In this document: positions 1 through 7,753 of the stretch, in pieces
How positions within the stretch are numbered: position 1 is the first letter of the stretch
How the letters are laid out: every line of letters begins with the position of its first letter
Source: an uncultured Nocardioidaceae bacterium
GTDB lineage: Bacteria > Actinomycetota > Actinomycetes > Propionibacteriales > Nocardioidaceae
Length of the DNA stretch: 47,317 bases
Direction: 5' to 3'
Assembly (NCBI GenBank): GCA_902805855.1
Contig: CADCUJ010000019.1
Location: forward strand, 1 to 47,317
Translations under genes and position numbers: made by a program
Notes under the pieces: model-generated
What the model was told of the DNA's origin: nothing
The model's database searches: none
What the model saw: the letters and a program-made list of their open reading frames with translations, nothing else

Positions 1-1956
1 GTCGATGCCCTCGAAGTGGCCGTTGAAAAGCAGGAAGAACGGCACGTCCTTGACCGGCTCGCCCCGCGGGTCGGGCTCGCGGATCGCCTCGCCGTTGAGG
101 AACACCGCGACGGACTTGGCGTAGCCGGAGTCCCAGTCCTCCTGCGACATCCACTCGCCGGCGGGGGTGAACCAGCCGATGTCGCCGACCGTGTCGCCCT
201 TGACCGAGCGGCCGCGGAAGTGCCGGCGGCGGCGGAACACCGGGTGGTCCTGGCGCAGCTTCGCGAGGCGCGCGGTGAAGTCCGAGAGGACCTCGAACTC
301 CTTGGCGCGCTCCCAGTCGATCCAGGCGATCTCGTTGTCCTGGGCGTAGACGTTGTTGTTGCCGCCCTGCGTGCGCCCGAGCTCGTCGCCGTGGAGCAGC
401 ATCGGCACGCCCTGGCTGAGGAACAGCGTGGTCAGGAAGTTGCGCTTCTGCTGCTCGCGCAGCGCGATGATGTCGAGGTCGTCGGTCTCGCCCTCGACCC
501 CGCAGTTCCAGGACGAGTTGTGGCTCTCGCCGTCCGCGCCGCCCTCGCCGTTGGCCTCGTTGTGCTTGTCGTTGTACGAGACGAGGTCGTGCATGGTGAA
601 GCCGTCGTGGGCGGTCACGAAGTTGATGGACGCGTACGGGCGGCGGCCGTCCTCCTCGTAGAGGTCGGCCGAACCGGTCAGCCGCGCCGCGAACTCGCCG
701 AGCGTGCGGTCCTCGCCGCGCCAGTAGTCGCGCACCGTGTCGCGGTACTTGCCGTTCCACTCGGTCCAGAGCGGGGGGAAGCCGCCGACGTTGTAGCCGC
801 CCTCGCCCACGTCCCACGGCTCGGCGATGAGCTTGACCTGGCTGATGACCGGGTCCTGCTGCACCAGGTCGAAGAACGCCGACAGGCGGTCGACCTCGTG
901 GAACTGGCGGGCCAGCGAGGAGGCGAGGTCGAAGCGGAAGCCGTCGACGTGCATCTCGGTGACCCAGTAGCGGAGCGAGTCCATGATCAGCTGCAGCACG
1001 TGGGGGCTGCGCATGAGCAGCGTGTTGCCGGTGCCGGTGGTGTCGTAGTAGTGCTTCTTGTCGTCGTCGACCAGCCGGTAGTAGTTGGCGTTGTCGATGC
1101 CCCGGAAGGACAGCGTCGGGCCGAGCTGGTTGCCCTCCGCGGTGTGGTTGTAGACCACGTCGAGGATGACCTCGAGCCCCGCCTCGTGCAGGGCCTTGAC
1201 CATCGCCTTGAACTCCTGCACCTGTTGCCCGCGCTGCCCGGCGCTGGCGTAGCCGTTGTGCGGCGCGAAGAATCCGATCGTGTTGTAGCCCCAGTAGTTC
1301 GACAGTCCCCGCTCCTGCAGGTGCGCGTCCTGCACGAACTGGTGCACCGGCATCAGCTCCAGCGCGGTGACCCCGAGCGAGGTGAGATGCTCGATCATCG
1401 CCGGATGCGCGATCCCGGCGTAGGTGCCGCGGATCTCCGCAGGGATCCCGGGGTGGGTCTGGGTCAGCCCCTTCACATGTGCTTCGTAGAACACCGTGTC
1501 GTGGTACTCACGTTCGGGATGTCGGTCGTTGCCCCAGTCGAAGTAGGGGTTGACCACCACCGAGTGCATGGTGTGCGAGGCGCTGTCGGCGTCGTTGCGA
1601 GCCGTCGGATCGCCGAAGCGGTAGGAGAACAGCGCCTCGTCGCCGTCCACCTGTCCCTCGATCGCCTTCGCGTAGGGGTCGAGCAGCAGCTTGCTGGGGT
1701 TGCAGCGGTGGCCGTTCTCCGGCTCGTACGGTCCGTGCACCCGATAGCCGTACCGCTGTCCGGGCTGGATGCCGGGCAGGTACACGTGGTGCACGAAACC
1801 GTCGGTCTCGGATACGTCCAGACGGGTCTCCCCACCGTGGTCGTCGATCAGGCACAGCTCGACCCGGTCGGCGACCTCGGTGAACAACGCGAAGTTGACC
1901 CCCGTGCCGTCGTAGGTGGCTCCCAGCGGGTAGGGACGTCCGGGCCAGGTCTGCAT
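1..1956 (-). CDS. glgX: Glycogen debranching enzyme GlgX (C-terminus beyond window)
   Basis: This gene hydrolyses alpha-1,6 branches of limit dextrins during cytosolic glycogen breakdown. 652 codons are visible, starting at ATG 1956 (protein begins MQTWPGRPYPLGATYDG), and the frame is still open at base 1, so the last roughly 50 residues are missing. A family member is normally about 700 aa. An N-terminal CBM48-like beta domain (residues about 10-100) precedes a GH13 barrel. The GH13 motifs are all visible: DVVYNHTAEG (region I), DGFRFDLASSL (region II, nucleophile Asp), LIAEPWD (acid/base Glu) and TAHDGFT (transition-state Asp). The next gene upstream on the same strand, a lipoprotein, ends 46 bp away, so co-transcription is possible but functionally unexplained. 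Isoamylase is the alternative, but GlgX fits the motifs and spacing better. Confidence 0.95.
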   Translation of the reverse strand, partial: MQTWPGRPYPLGATYDGTGVNFALFTEVADRVELCLIDDHGGETRLDVSETDGFVHHVYLPGIQPGQRYGYRVHGPYEPENGHRCNPSKLLLDPYAKAIEGQVDGDEALFSYRFGDPTARNDADSASHTMHSVVVNPYFDWGNDRHPEREYHDTVFYEAHVKGLTQTHPGIPAEIRGTYAGIAHPAMIEHLTSLGVTALELMPVHQFVQDAHLQERGLSNYWGYNTIGFFAPHNGYASAGQRGQQVQEFKAMVKALHEAGLEVILDVVYNHTAEGNQLGPTLSFRGIDNANYYRLVDDDKKHYYDTTGTGNTLLMRSPHVLQLIMDSLRYWVTEMHVDGFRFDLASSLARQFHEVDRLSAFFDLVQQDPVISQVKLIAEPWDVGEGGYNVGGFPPLWTEWNGKYRDTVRDYWRGEDRTLGEFAARLTGSADLYEEDGRRPYASINFVTAHDGFTMHDLVSYNDKHNEANGEGGADGESHNSSWNCGVEGETDDLDIIALREQQKRNFLTTLFLSQGVPMLLHGDELGRTQGGNNNVYAQDNEIAWIDWERAKEFEVLSDFTARLAKLRQDHPVFRRRRHFRGRSVKGDTVGDIGWFTPAGEWMSQEDWDSGYAKSVAVFLNGEAIREPDPRGEPVKDVPFFLLFNGHFEGID

Positions 1957-2001
1957 CGACTTCTCTCGTCGCGGGGCAAGAGGGCCAGGTTAGAGGGTGG
2001 C

Positions 2002-2877
2002 TCAGCGCTCCAAGGCGGCGCGGGCCGCGCTGATCGACGGAGCGAGATCCTCGTTGCTGCCGCCCGCGACGCTGCGCAAGGTGACCGCGGCGAGCAAGCT
2101 GTCGGCGCGCGTCACCCAGATGTCCCAGTGCAGGCCTTCGAAGTCGCTGCTCACCGCAGTGAGCCGAAGCGTCGTACCTTCCGGTCCCGACCAGCCCGGG
2201 ACCGAGGACCGCACGGTGTAGGCGTTCGCCCCGACCGGGGAGGTGGACTGAACGTAGCGATCACACTCCTCGCTCGACCGCTCGACCCGGCTCAGCGCCT
2301 CTTCCGCGCTCACCTCGTCGCCGTAGTCGATGAGGGTCTCGGTGACCTGCGGTCCGAAGTGGCCCTTGGTGAAGGTCGCCGAGGCCTGCGGATGCTCCCG
2401 CTGCTGGACGCTCGGCGCGGTGCCGATCAGCTCACCGATGGCGGCGCATCCCGGGCCGAGGTCGGGCGCTGCGGCTGTGGAGGGGGTGTGCAGGTGTCCG
2501 GCGCCCTTGCGGTAGCCCGCGGGGAGATCGGCGACACCCACCAGGGCCGGGTCCAGCGCAGCTGCATCATGCGATGCGCCGTGGCCGGAAGCGTGTCCGG
2601 AACCGTGGCCGGACTCGTCGTGATGACCTCCGGCGTGGTCGCCACCGCCGCCGTGGTCCCCCCTCTCGTGCTTCCCGTGCCGGTCGTGCTTGCCTGCGTC
2701 GCCATGGCTCATCTCGTCCATGCCACCCTCGGCACCGGCTCCGGCCTGCCCAGCCGGGTCCGCGGACCCCGGCTCACCACCGCACGCGGCCAGGCCCAGG
2801 ATCGGGCTCAGGACGAGGGCGAGCACAGCCGGACCGAGGAACCGGGTCCGGGCGTGCACGTCAGAGGTTGCGTTCAT
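2002..2877 (-). CDS. Secreted lipoprotein with His-rich linker and PknH-like sensor domain
   Basis: A 291-aa protein with a lipoprotein signal: basic start, hydrophobic run, then lipobox LAAC with Cys32 as predicted lipidation site. Residues about 52-105 are a low-complexity stretch rich in His, Gly and Asp (HGDAGKHDRHGKHERGDH and similar), which could chelate metal ions. The rest (about 110-291) is a globular extracellular domain with two Cys (in GPGCAAIG and SEECDRY). It resembles the PknH-like sensor domain found in mycobacterial lipoproteins; I infer this from overall pattern, not from a search. No Shine-Dalgarno is obvious at ATG 2877, so the start is less certain, but the signal peptide fits it. 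Function is unknown; it probably sits on the outer face of the membrane. Confidence 0.8.
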   Translation of the reverse strand: MNATSDVHARTRFLGPAVLALVLSPILGLAACGGEPGSADPAGQAGAGAEGGMDEMSHGDAGKHDRHGKHERGDHGGGGDHAGGHHDESGHGSGHASGHGASHDAAALDPALVGVADLPAGYRKGAGHLHTPSTAAAPDLGPGCAAIGELIGTAPSVQQREHPQASATFTKGHFGPQVTETLIDYGDEVSAEEALSRVERSSEECDRYVQSTSPVGANAYTVRSSVPGWSGPEGTTLRLTAVSSDFEGLHWDIWVTRADSLLAAVTLRSVAGGSNEDLAPSISAARAALER

Positions 2878-2980
2878 GTCTGGGGTTCGTTCTCGTCATT
2901 GCCACCGATTGCCCGTTCCGCGGGGCCGCCGGGCCGCACGCCGCCCATGCAGCGCGGACCCGGTGACGGCGAGCTCGAGG

Positions 2981-4909
2981 TCAGCGGTACCTGCGCGAGA
3001 CGTTGACCGCCTGCGAGGGGCCGGGCTCCCAGTCGGCGATCCAGGGGCCGGTGCCTTCGGAGGCATCGACGACGCCGGCCTCCAGCCAGGTCAGCTCACC
3101 GGCCAGCACCTTCTGGGACAGCCGCCGGTCTGCGTCGTCGGTGTTGTTCCAGAGCTCGTGGAACAGCTCATCGACCCGGATGCGGGACTGGGCGCAGAAC
3201 ACCGCAGCGAGCTGGTAGGCCTGCGCGCCCTGCCGTGGGTCCTGCTGCCGCATCATCTCGGCCCGCGAGCAGCAGGCCGCCATCGCGAACAGCTCGGCGC
3301 CGATGTCCACGATCCGACCGAGGAAGACCTGGCGATGCTCCAGCCTGGCCTGCCACCGGCTCATTCCGTAGAACGTCTGCCTGGCCAGCTTGCGCGAGTG
3401 GCGCTCGACATATCGCAGGTGCTTGGCGAGGGGGCCGAACTCGGCGTACGACGTGGGCATCGTGCCCGACCCGGCGACCAGCTGCGGCAGCCACTTGGCG
3501 TAGAAGCCGCTCGCCGAGACCGCTGCCTTGGCCTTGCTCGACACGTCGGCCTCCATCGACGCCAGGTCTCCGGCGGCCGCCAGGTGCGCATCAACCGCCT
3601 CTCGGGCGATCAGCAGCCGCATGATCTCCGAGGACCCCTCGAAGATCCGGTTGATCCGCAGGTCGCGCAGGATCTGCTCCGCGGGGACCGCCCGTTCACC
3701 GCGAGCGGCCAGTGAGTCGGCGGTCTCGTAACCCCGCCCGCCCCGGACCTGGACCAGCTCGTCGGCGATTCGCCAGGCCATCTCGCTGGCCCACAGCTTT
3801 GCCAGCGCCGCTTCGATGCGGATGTCCTTGGTCCCTGCGTCGGCGAGCTGGGTGGACAGGTCGAGCACCGCCTCCATCGCGAACGTGGTCGCGGCCATGA
3901 ACGACAGCTTCTGCGCGACCGCGGAGTGCTCGCCGACCGGCTTACCCCACTGGACGCGTACGCCGGACCACTCCCGGGCGACCTTCAAGCACCACTTTCC
4001 GCCCGCAGCGCACAGGGCCGGGATGGACAGGCGTCCGGTGTTCAGTGTGGTCAGCGCGATCTTCAGGCCCTGCCCCTCCTTGCCGAGCCGGTTCTCGGCC
4101 GGCACCCGCACCTGGTGGAAGCGGGTGACGCCGTTCTCGATCCCCCGCAGCCCCATGAAGGAGTTGCGGTTCTCCACGGTGATGCCGGGCGAGTCGGCCT
4201 CGACGACGAACGCCGTGATGCCGCCACGACCGCCGGCGTGCTTCGGCACCGTCGCCATCACCACCAGCAGCTCGGCGATCACGCCGTTGGTGGTCCACAG
4301 CTTCACCCCGTCGAGAAGGTAGCCGCCGTCCTCGGTGGGAATCGCGGTCGCGCCCAGCCGCGCCGGGTCCGAGCCCACGTCCGGCTCGGTCAGCAAGAAG
4401 GCGGAGACGGCTCCATCGGCGCAGCGAGGGAGGAACGCCTGCTTCTGCTCCGGGGTGCCGAACATCTTGACCGGCTCCGGGACGCCGATCGACTGGTGGG
4501 CCGAGACCAGCGCGCCGACGCTCGGGTGCACCGAGCCGAGCAGCATGAGCGCGCGCCCGTAGTAGTACATGGAGAGGCCGAGGCCGCCGTACTCCTTCGG
4601 GATCTTCATGCCGAACACCCCGAGCTCGGACCAGCCCTTGAGGTACTCGTCGGGAATCAGTGACTCACGCTCGATGCGCAGTCCGTCCAGGGTGCGGCAG
4701 TAGGCTCCGAGCCGGTCGAGGAACTCCTCCCCCTCCGCCACGGCGGCTTCGTCCGCGCGTGGGTGTGGGTGGATCAGGTCGAGGTCGAACTTGCCGAGGT
4801 AGAGCCCCTTGGCGAAGCTCGGCCGAGTCCACTCGCTGTCGCGTGCGGCCTCGGCGACCTCCCGCGCCTGCTTCTCGCTGACCTCGCGCTGGGCCTGGTC
4901 GCTGCTCAT
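2981..4909 (-). CDS. Acyl-CoA dehydrogenase, long C-terminally extended type
   Basis: A 642-aa FAD-dependent acyl-CoA dehydrogenase that introduces the 2,3-double bond of acyl-CoAs in beta-oxidation. Residues about 70-440 hold the normal ACAD fold: N-terminal helices, the FAD/substrate motif AFLLTEPDVGSDPARL, the substrate loop WTTNGVIAELLVV, and INRIFEGSSEIMR, whose Glu is the expected catalytic base. The final roughly 190 residues form an additional helical region, as in VLCAD/ACAD9-like enzymes, which suggests long-chain substrates; that specificity is inference. The start at ATG 4909 has an AAAGGACG ribosome site 6-7 bases upstream. No electron-transfer flavoprotein gene lies nearby. It stands alone between the lipoprotein and the HATPase-PAS gene. 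Confidence 0.93.
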   Translation of the reverse strand: MSSDQAQREVSEKQAREVAEAARDSEWTRPSFAKGLYLGKFDLDLIHPHPRADEAAVAEGEEFLDRLGAYCRTLDGLRIERESLIPDEYLKGWSELGVFGMKIPKEYGGLGLSMYYYGRALMLLGSVHPSVGALVSAHQSIGVPEPVKMFGTPEQKQAFLPRCADGAVSAFLLTEPDVGSDPARLGATAIPTEDGGYLLDGVKLWTTNGVIAELLVVMATVPKHAGGRGGITAFVVEADSPGITVENRNSFMGLRGIENGVTRFHQVRVPAENRLGKEGQGLKIALTTLNTGRLSIPALCAAGGKWCLKVAREWSGVRVQWGKPVGEHSAVAQKLSFMAATTFAMEAVLDLSTQLADAGTKDIRIEAALAKLWASEMAWRIADELVQVRGGRGYETADSLAARGERAVPAEQILRDLRINRIFEGSSEIMRLLIAREAVDAHLAAAGDLASMEADVSSKAKAAVSASGFYAKWLPQLVAGSGTMPTSYAEFGPLAKHLRYVERHSRKLARQTFYGMSRWQARLEHRQVFLGRIVDIGAELFAMAACCSRAEMMRQQDPRQGAQAYQLAAVFCAQSRIRVDELFHELWNNTDDADRRLSQKVLAGELTWLEAGVVDASEGTGPWIADWEPGPSQAVNVSRRYR

Positions 4910-4973
4910 CTGACGTCCTTTCCACGGTTGCCGTCCGATGTTACTCGCAGGTAGCGTGGCGGATCACCGGGGT

Positions 4974-6263
4974 TCAGCCCTCGACGGCCACCAGCGTCGC
5001 GAGGTAGAGCGCGCGACCGGCCACCGACTCCGACCTGATCACCAGCTCGACCAGGCGCTCCTCGCCGTCGGCGCACAGGGCGGGTACCACGATCGGGGTC
5101 CCGAGCAGCGGATCCCGACCAGTGAGCACGTGCATGGTGAAACCGGCCAGGTGTGCCTGCCGGAAGCGTCGGGGGATGACTGACACCAGCCGCTGCCCCT
5201 CCAGGTCTTCGGGGCTTCGGTAGCCGAGGAGGTCCAGCACGGACCGGCTCGCCGCAACGATCCGGCTCGTGTCGTCGGCGGCGATCATTGCCTCGGGGGA
5301 CTCGCGCACCCGGCTCGGATCCCAGCCGGGGAGGTCGAGTGGCCCGTCCACGGACAGTTCTCGCGTGTCCGGTGGCCACGGGGTGGGCAGGCTTCCGGCC
5401 GCCTGAGCGGAGACCTCGGCGCACAGCCAGCGGCGCAGTCTGCGCATCTCGGGTTGGGCAGGCGGTGTCAGGAACTCACCTTGCAGGGCAAGCGCAATCG
5501 CTGCCTCGAGCGAGCTGTTCAGCACCTCGAAGTTCGCGACGGATGCGGCGGGCACGAACAGGTCCACCTGGGGGCTGGACACGTGCGGTTCGATCGCGGA
5601 TGCCATCAGCTCGTCCGGGTCGTCGCTGATGTCGGGCTTGGGGATCTGTTCGGCCAGGATCGCCATCGCGTCCCCGGCGTCGGCATGCTCCTGGATGGGA
5701 TCCACCGGCGCCTGTTCGTCGAGCCTGGACAGCAGATGCTCGCGGAGCAGGGACTCCGCGTGCTGCTGCCAGGCCGCGTGCAACAGCAGCGGGACGTTGA
5801 GCAGCCGGACCGCGAGGACCCGGCCGGGCCGAGACTGCGGGTGCATCGGCGGATCGGCGGAGGTGGCGGCGCCGGCCAGTGGGTCGCCGTCGAGCTGGAA
5901 CCACACCGTCTTGCCGTCGCCCTCCGCCACGACGCCCCAGTCGTCCACCAGCTGCTCGAGCATCATCAGCCCTCGCCCGGTCCCAGCAGCGGGCCCGTAG
6001 CTGCGTCGCGAGGGCAGATGCGGACTGCCGTCGGCGACCTCGACCCGCACGCCGTCGTCCTGCAGCGACAGGGCGACGTCGATCGGGGTGCCCGCGTGCA
6101 CCAGGGCGTTCGTGACCACCTCGCTGACCAGTAGCTCGGCAGCCTCGGTGAGGTCAGAACGGCCGACGTTGGAGAGGCTGCGACGCACCAGCTTGCGCGC
6201 CCGCCCGACGCTGGTCGGCCGCGGCGGCAGACGAACGCGGTAGGACCGCGGATGATCCGCCAT
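4974..6263 (-). CDS. HATPase (anti-sigma-kinase type) with C-terminal PAS domain
   Basis: A 429-aa signalling protein. The N-terminus (about 1-130) is an RsbW/SpoIIAB-like ATPase with the N-box ELLVSEVVTNALVHAG and the G-box GRGLMMLEQLVDDWG. A helical middle region (about 150-300) is of no recognised family. Residues about 320-425 look like a PAS domain (ASRSVLDLLGYRSPEDLEGQ and following). No PP2C phosphatase domain is visible, and the order HATPase-then-PAS is the reverse of common SpoIIE-like proteins. It may be an anti-sigma kinase whose PAS domain senses a ligand or redox state, but no anti-anti-sigma partner is adjacent. I prefer ATG 6263, which has AGGGG upstream, over a TTG/GTG 60 bases further out. 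It diverges from hypA, so the two may share a control region. Confidence 0.85.
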   Translation of the reverse strand: MADHPRSYRVRLPPRPTSVGRARKLVRRSLSNVGRSDLTEAAELLVSEVVTNALVHAGTPIDVALSLQDDGVRVEVADGSPHLPSRRSYGPAAGTGRGLMMLEQLVDDWGVVAEGDGKTVWFQLDGDPLAGAATSADPPMHPQSRPGRVLAVRLLNVPLLLHAAWQQHAESLLREHLLSRLDEQAPVDPIQEHADAGDAMAILAEQIPKPDISDDPDELMASAIEPHVSSPQVDLFVPAASVANFEVLNSSLEAAIALALQGEFLTPPAQPEMRRLRRWLCAEVSAQAAGSLPTPWPPDTRELSVDGPLDLPGWDPSRVRESPEAMIAADDTSRIVAASRSVLDLLGYRSPEDLEGQRLVSVIPRRFRQAHLAGFTMHVLTGRDPLLGTPIVVPALCADGEERLVELVIRSESVAGRALYLATLVAVEG

Positions 6264-6329
6264 CGTCACGCCCCTGGTTTGGAGTGAGGGCAGTCTATCC
6301 GGGTGAGGGAGGGTACGCGCCACCTTTAC

Positions 6330-6380
6330 CCGGTGCCGTTGTCCGGTGCCGTTGCCGCGCAGGTCTCACGCTCCTATCGT
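6330..6380 (+). promoter_or_regulatory. Candidate hypA promoter with upstream direct repeats
   Basis: TTGCCG at 6352-6357 and TATCGT at 6375-6380 are separated by 17 bp, a plausible vegetative -35/-10 pair (4/6 matches each). The predicted start lies about 20 bp before the hypA GTG. Just upstream, and overlapping the -35, a 12-bp unit CCGGTGCCGTTG occurs twice (6330-6341 and 6343-6354, period 13), which could bind an activator. Identified by eye only. Confidence 0.5.
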
Positions 6381-6404
6381 GGATCGCCGAGGCGGGATGG
6401 TGGA

Positions 6405-6734
6405 GTGCACGAACTGTCCATCGCGGAGAGCGTGGTCGAGGCGGTGCGAGAACGCACCGCTGGTAGACCCGTGCACAAGGTGCGTCTCACGGTCGGACGG
6501 CTCTCCGGAGTCGTCCCCGAGGCGCTGACGTTCTGCTTCGACCTCGCCGCTGCCGGCACGAGTCTCGAGGGCGCCGTACTCGAGATCGACGCGCCTCACG
6601 GACGCGCGCACTGTCGCGGTTGCCGGCGCGATTTCACGATGGACGACCTGATCCTGCTGTGCGACTGTGGCAGTGCCGACGTCGAGGTGGTCGCCGGTCG
6701 CGAGCTGCAGGTGACGTCGGTCGAAGTGGGGTGA
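6405..6734 (+). CDS. hypA: Hydrogenase nickel-insertion protein HypA
   Basis: A 109-aa metallochaperone that works with HypB to put nickel into the hydrogenase large subunit in the cytosol. I place the start at GTG 6405 because the family begins Met-His-Glu and here the protein reads (V)HELSIAESVVEAV; His2 is the nickel ligand. A longer in-frame reading upstream has no family similarity. The zinc domain shows CRGC followed by LLCDCGS; the second pair is Cys-x-Cys instead of the textbook Cys-x-x-Cys. I believe this occurs in other actinobacterial HypA proteins, but that is from memory. It is the first gene of the hydrogenase locus and ends 5 bp before hypB. Confidence 0.95.
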   Translation: MHELSIAESVVEAVRERTAGRPVHKVRLTVGRLSGVVPEALTFCFDLAAAGTSLEGAVLEIDAPHGRAHCRGCRRDFTMDDLILLCDCGSADVEVVAGRELQVTSVEVG

Positions 6735-6739
6735 GCCGG

Positions 6740-7546
6740 ATGTGTGCGACCTGTGGATGCGGCACCGACGAGGTCCGGGTGACCTCGGTCGGCGGCCACG
6801 ACCGCCACGACCACCACCGCCAACATGGCCACGACCACCCCCACCAACATGGGCACGACCACCAGCACGACCACGATGACGACCACCGCTCGGTCGAGGC
6901 ACGCACGCACACCATCGAGCTCGAGACCTCGGTCCTCGCCAAGAACGACGAGCTCGCGGCTCACACCCGGCGGTGGCTCACCGAGCATGGCATCAGCGCC
7001 GTCAACCTGATGAGCTCGCCGGGAGCGGGGAAGACCTCGCTGCTCGAGCGCACCATCCGCGAGAACCGGACCGGCCGCTCGATCGCGGTGATCGAGGGCG
7101 ACCAGGAGACGCTGCTCGACGCTGAGCGGATCCGCGCCGCTGGCGCCAAGGCGGTGCAGATCAACACCGGTGCCGGATGCCACCTCGACGCGACCATGGT
7201 CAGCAGCGGCTTGGACCGCCTGCAGCCGGAGGATGACAGCGTGCTGTTCCTGGAGAACGTCGGGAACCTCGTCTGCCCGGCCCTCTTCGACCTCGGCGAG
7301 GCGCGGAAGGTCGTGGTCATCTCGGTGACCGAGGGCGACGACAAGCCGTTGAAGTACCCGCACATGTTCGCCGCGGCCGACCTCGTGCTGGTCAACAAGA
7401 CCGACCTGCTGCCCTACGTCGACTTCGACCTGGACCGGTGCGAGAAGGACGCCCGCAGCCTGAACCCGGGGCTGGAGTGGGTGCCCGTCTCGGTGCGCAA
7501 CGGCGTCAACCTCGACGCCTGGTACCGCTGGTTGGGCGCGGTCTGA
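6740..7546 (+). CDS. hypB: Hydrogenase nickel-incorporation GTPase HypB
   Basis: A 268-aa GTPase that delivers nickel to the hydrogenase precursor with HypA. The start at ATG 6740 gives MCATCGCGT, containing the CxxCxC metal site seen at HypB N-termini. Residues about 19-50 hold 14 His among roughly 30 residues, a nickel-storage-type tail. The G domain follows: Walker A SSPGAGKTSL, metal/dimer motif GAGCHLD, switch element NVGNLVCPALFD, and NKTDLL for guanine recognition. The His-rich stretch contains a doubled QHGHDH unit and is the only low-complexity part. A gap of 207 bp separates it from hhyS. Confidence 0.96.
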   Translation: MCATCGCGTDEVRVTSVGGHDRHDHHRQHGHDHPHQHGHDHQHDHDDDHRSVEARTHTIELETSVLAKNDELAAHTRRWLTEHGISAVNLMSSPGAGKTSLLERTIRENRTGRSIAVIEGDQETLLDAERIRAAGAKAVQINTGAGCHLDATMVSSGLDRLQPEDDSVLFLENVGNLVCPALFDLGEARKVVVISVTEGDDKPLKYPHMFAAADLVLVNKTDLLPYVDFDLDRCEKDARSLNPGLEWVPVSVRNGVNLDAWYRWLGAV

Positions 7547-7632
7547 GCCCGCACCCGGCTCGGGCCGACGAGGCTCACAGACCACACCAGTCGCTCCCCT
7601 CCCGACCCTCGCGGCGGCACGCGGTGTGACCC

Positions 7633-7662
7633 TTGACACACTCCGAACGGCGTGGGCTAAAT
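7633..7662 (+). promoter_or_regulatory. Candidate promoter for hhySL
   Basis: A perfect -35 hexamer TTGACA (7633-7638) lies in the 207-bp gap between hypB and hhyS. CTAAAT at 7657-7662 (18-bp spacer) is the best, though weak, -10. This suggests that the structural genes have their own start site and a leader of about 85 nt. Seen by eye; the -10 is uncertain. Confidence 0.4.
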
Positions 7663-7753
7663 GGACGAACGGGGTTGCGCAAGTGGGCCGCACGGGTCGG
7701 CTCCGGCAACAACTCATGGGGGTGGAGACACCGCCTCCGGAACGGCGGCGACG

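Noticed and set aside
16-3006. A 996-codon open frame on the plus strand
   Set aside because: It is the antisense shadow of glgX, the lipoprotein and the start of the neighbouring gene. GC-rich codon bias leaves the opposite strand open; its translation is low-complexity Val/Arg/Ala/Leu without any fold.
7547-7570. Terminator between hypB and hhyS
   Set aside because: The possible hairpin (CCCG-GCT-CGGG) has only a 4-bp stem and no T-run; read-through from hypAB is equally likely.
7661-7753. N-terminal extension of HhyS as a Tat signal peptide
   Set aside because: The extension has no twin arginine or hydrophobic core, and group 1h enzymes are cytosolic; ATG 7754 is the natural start.
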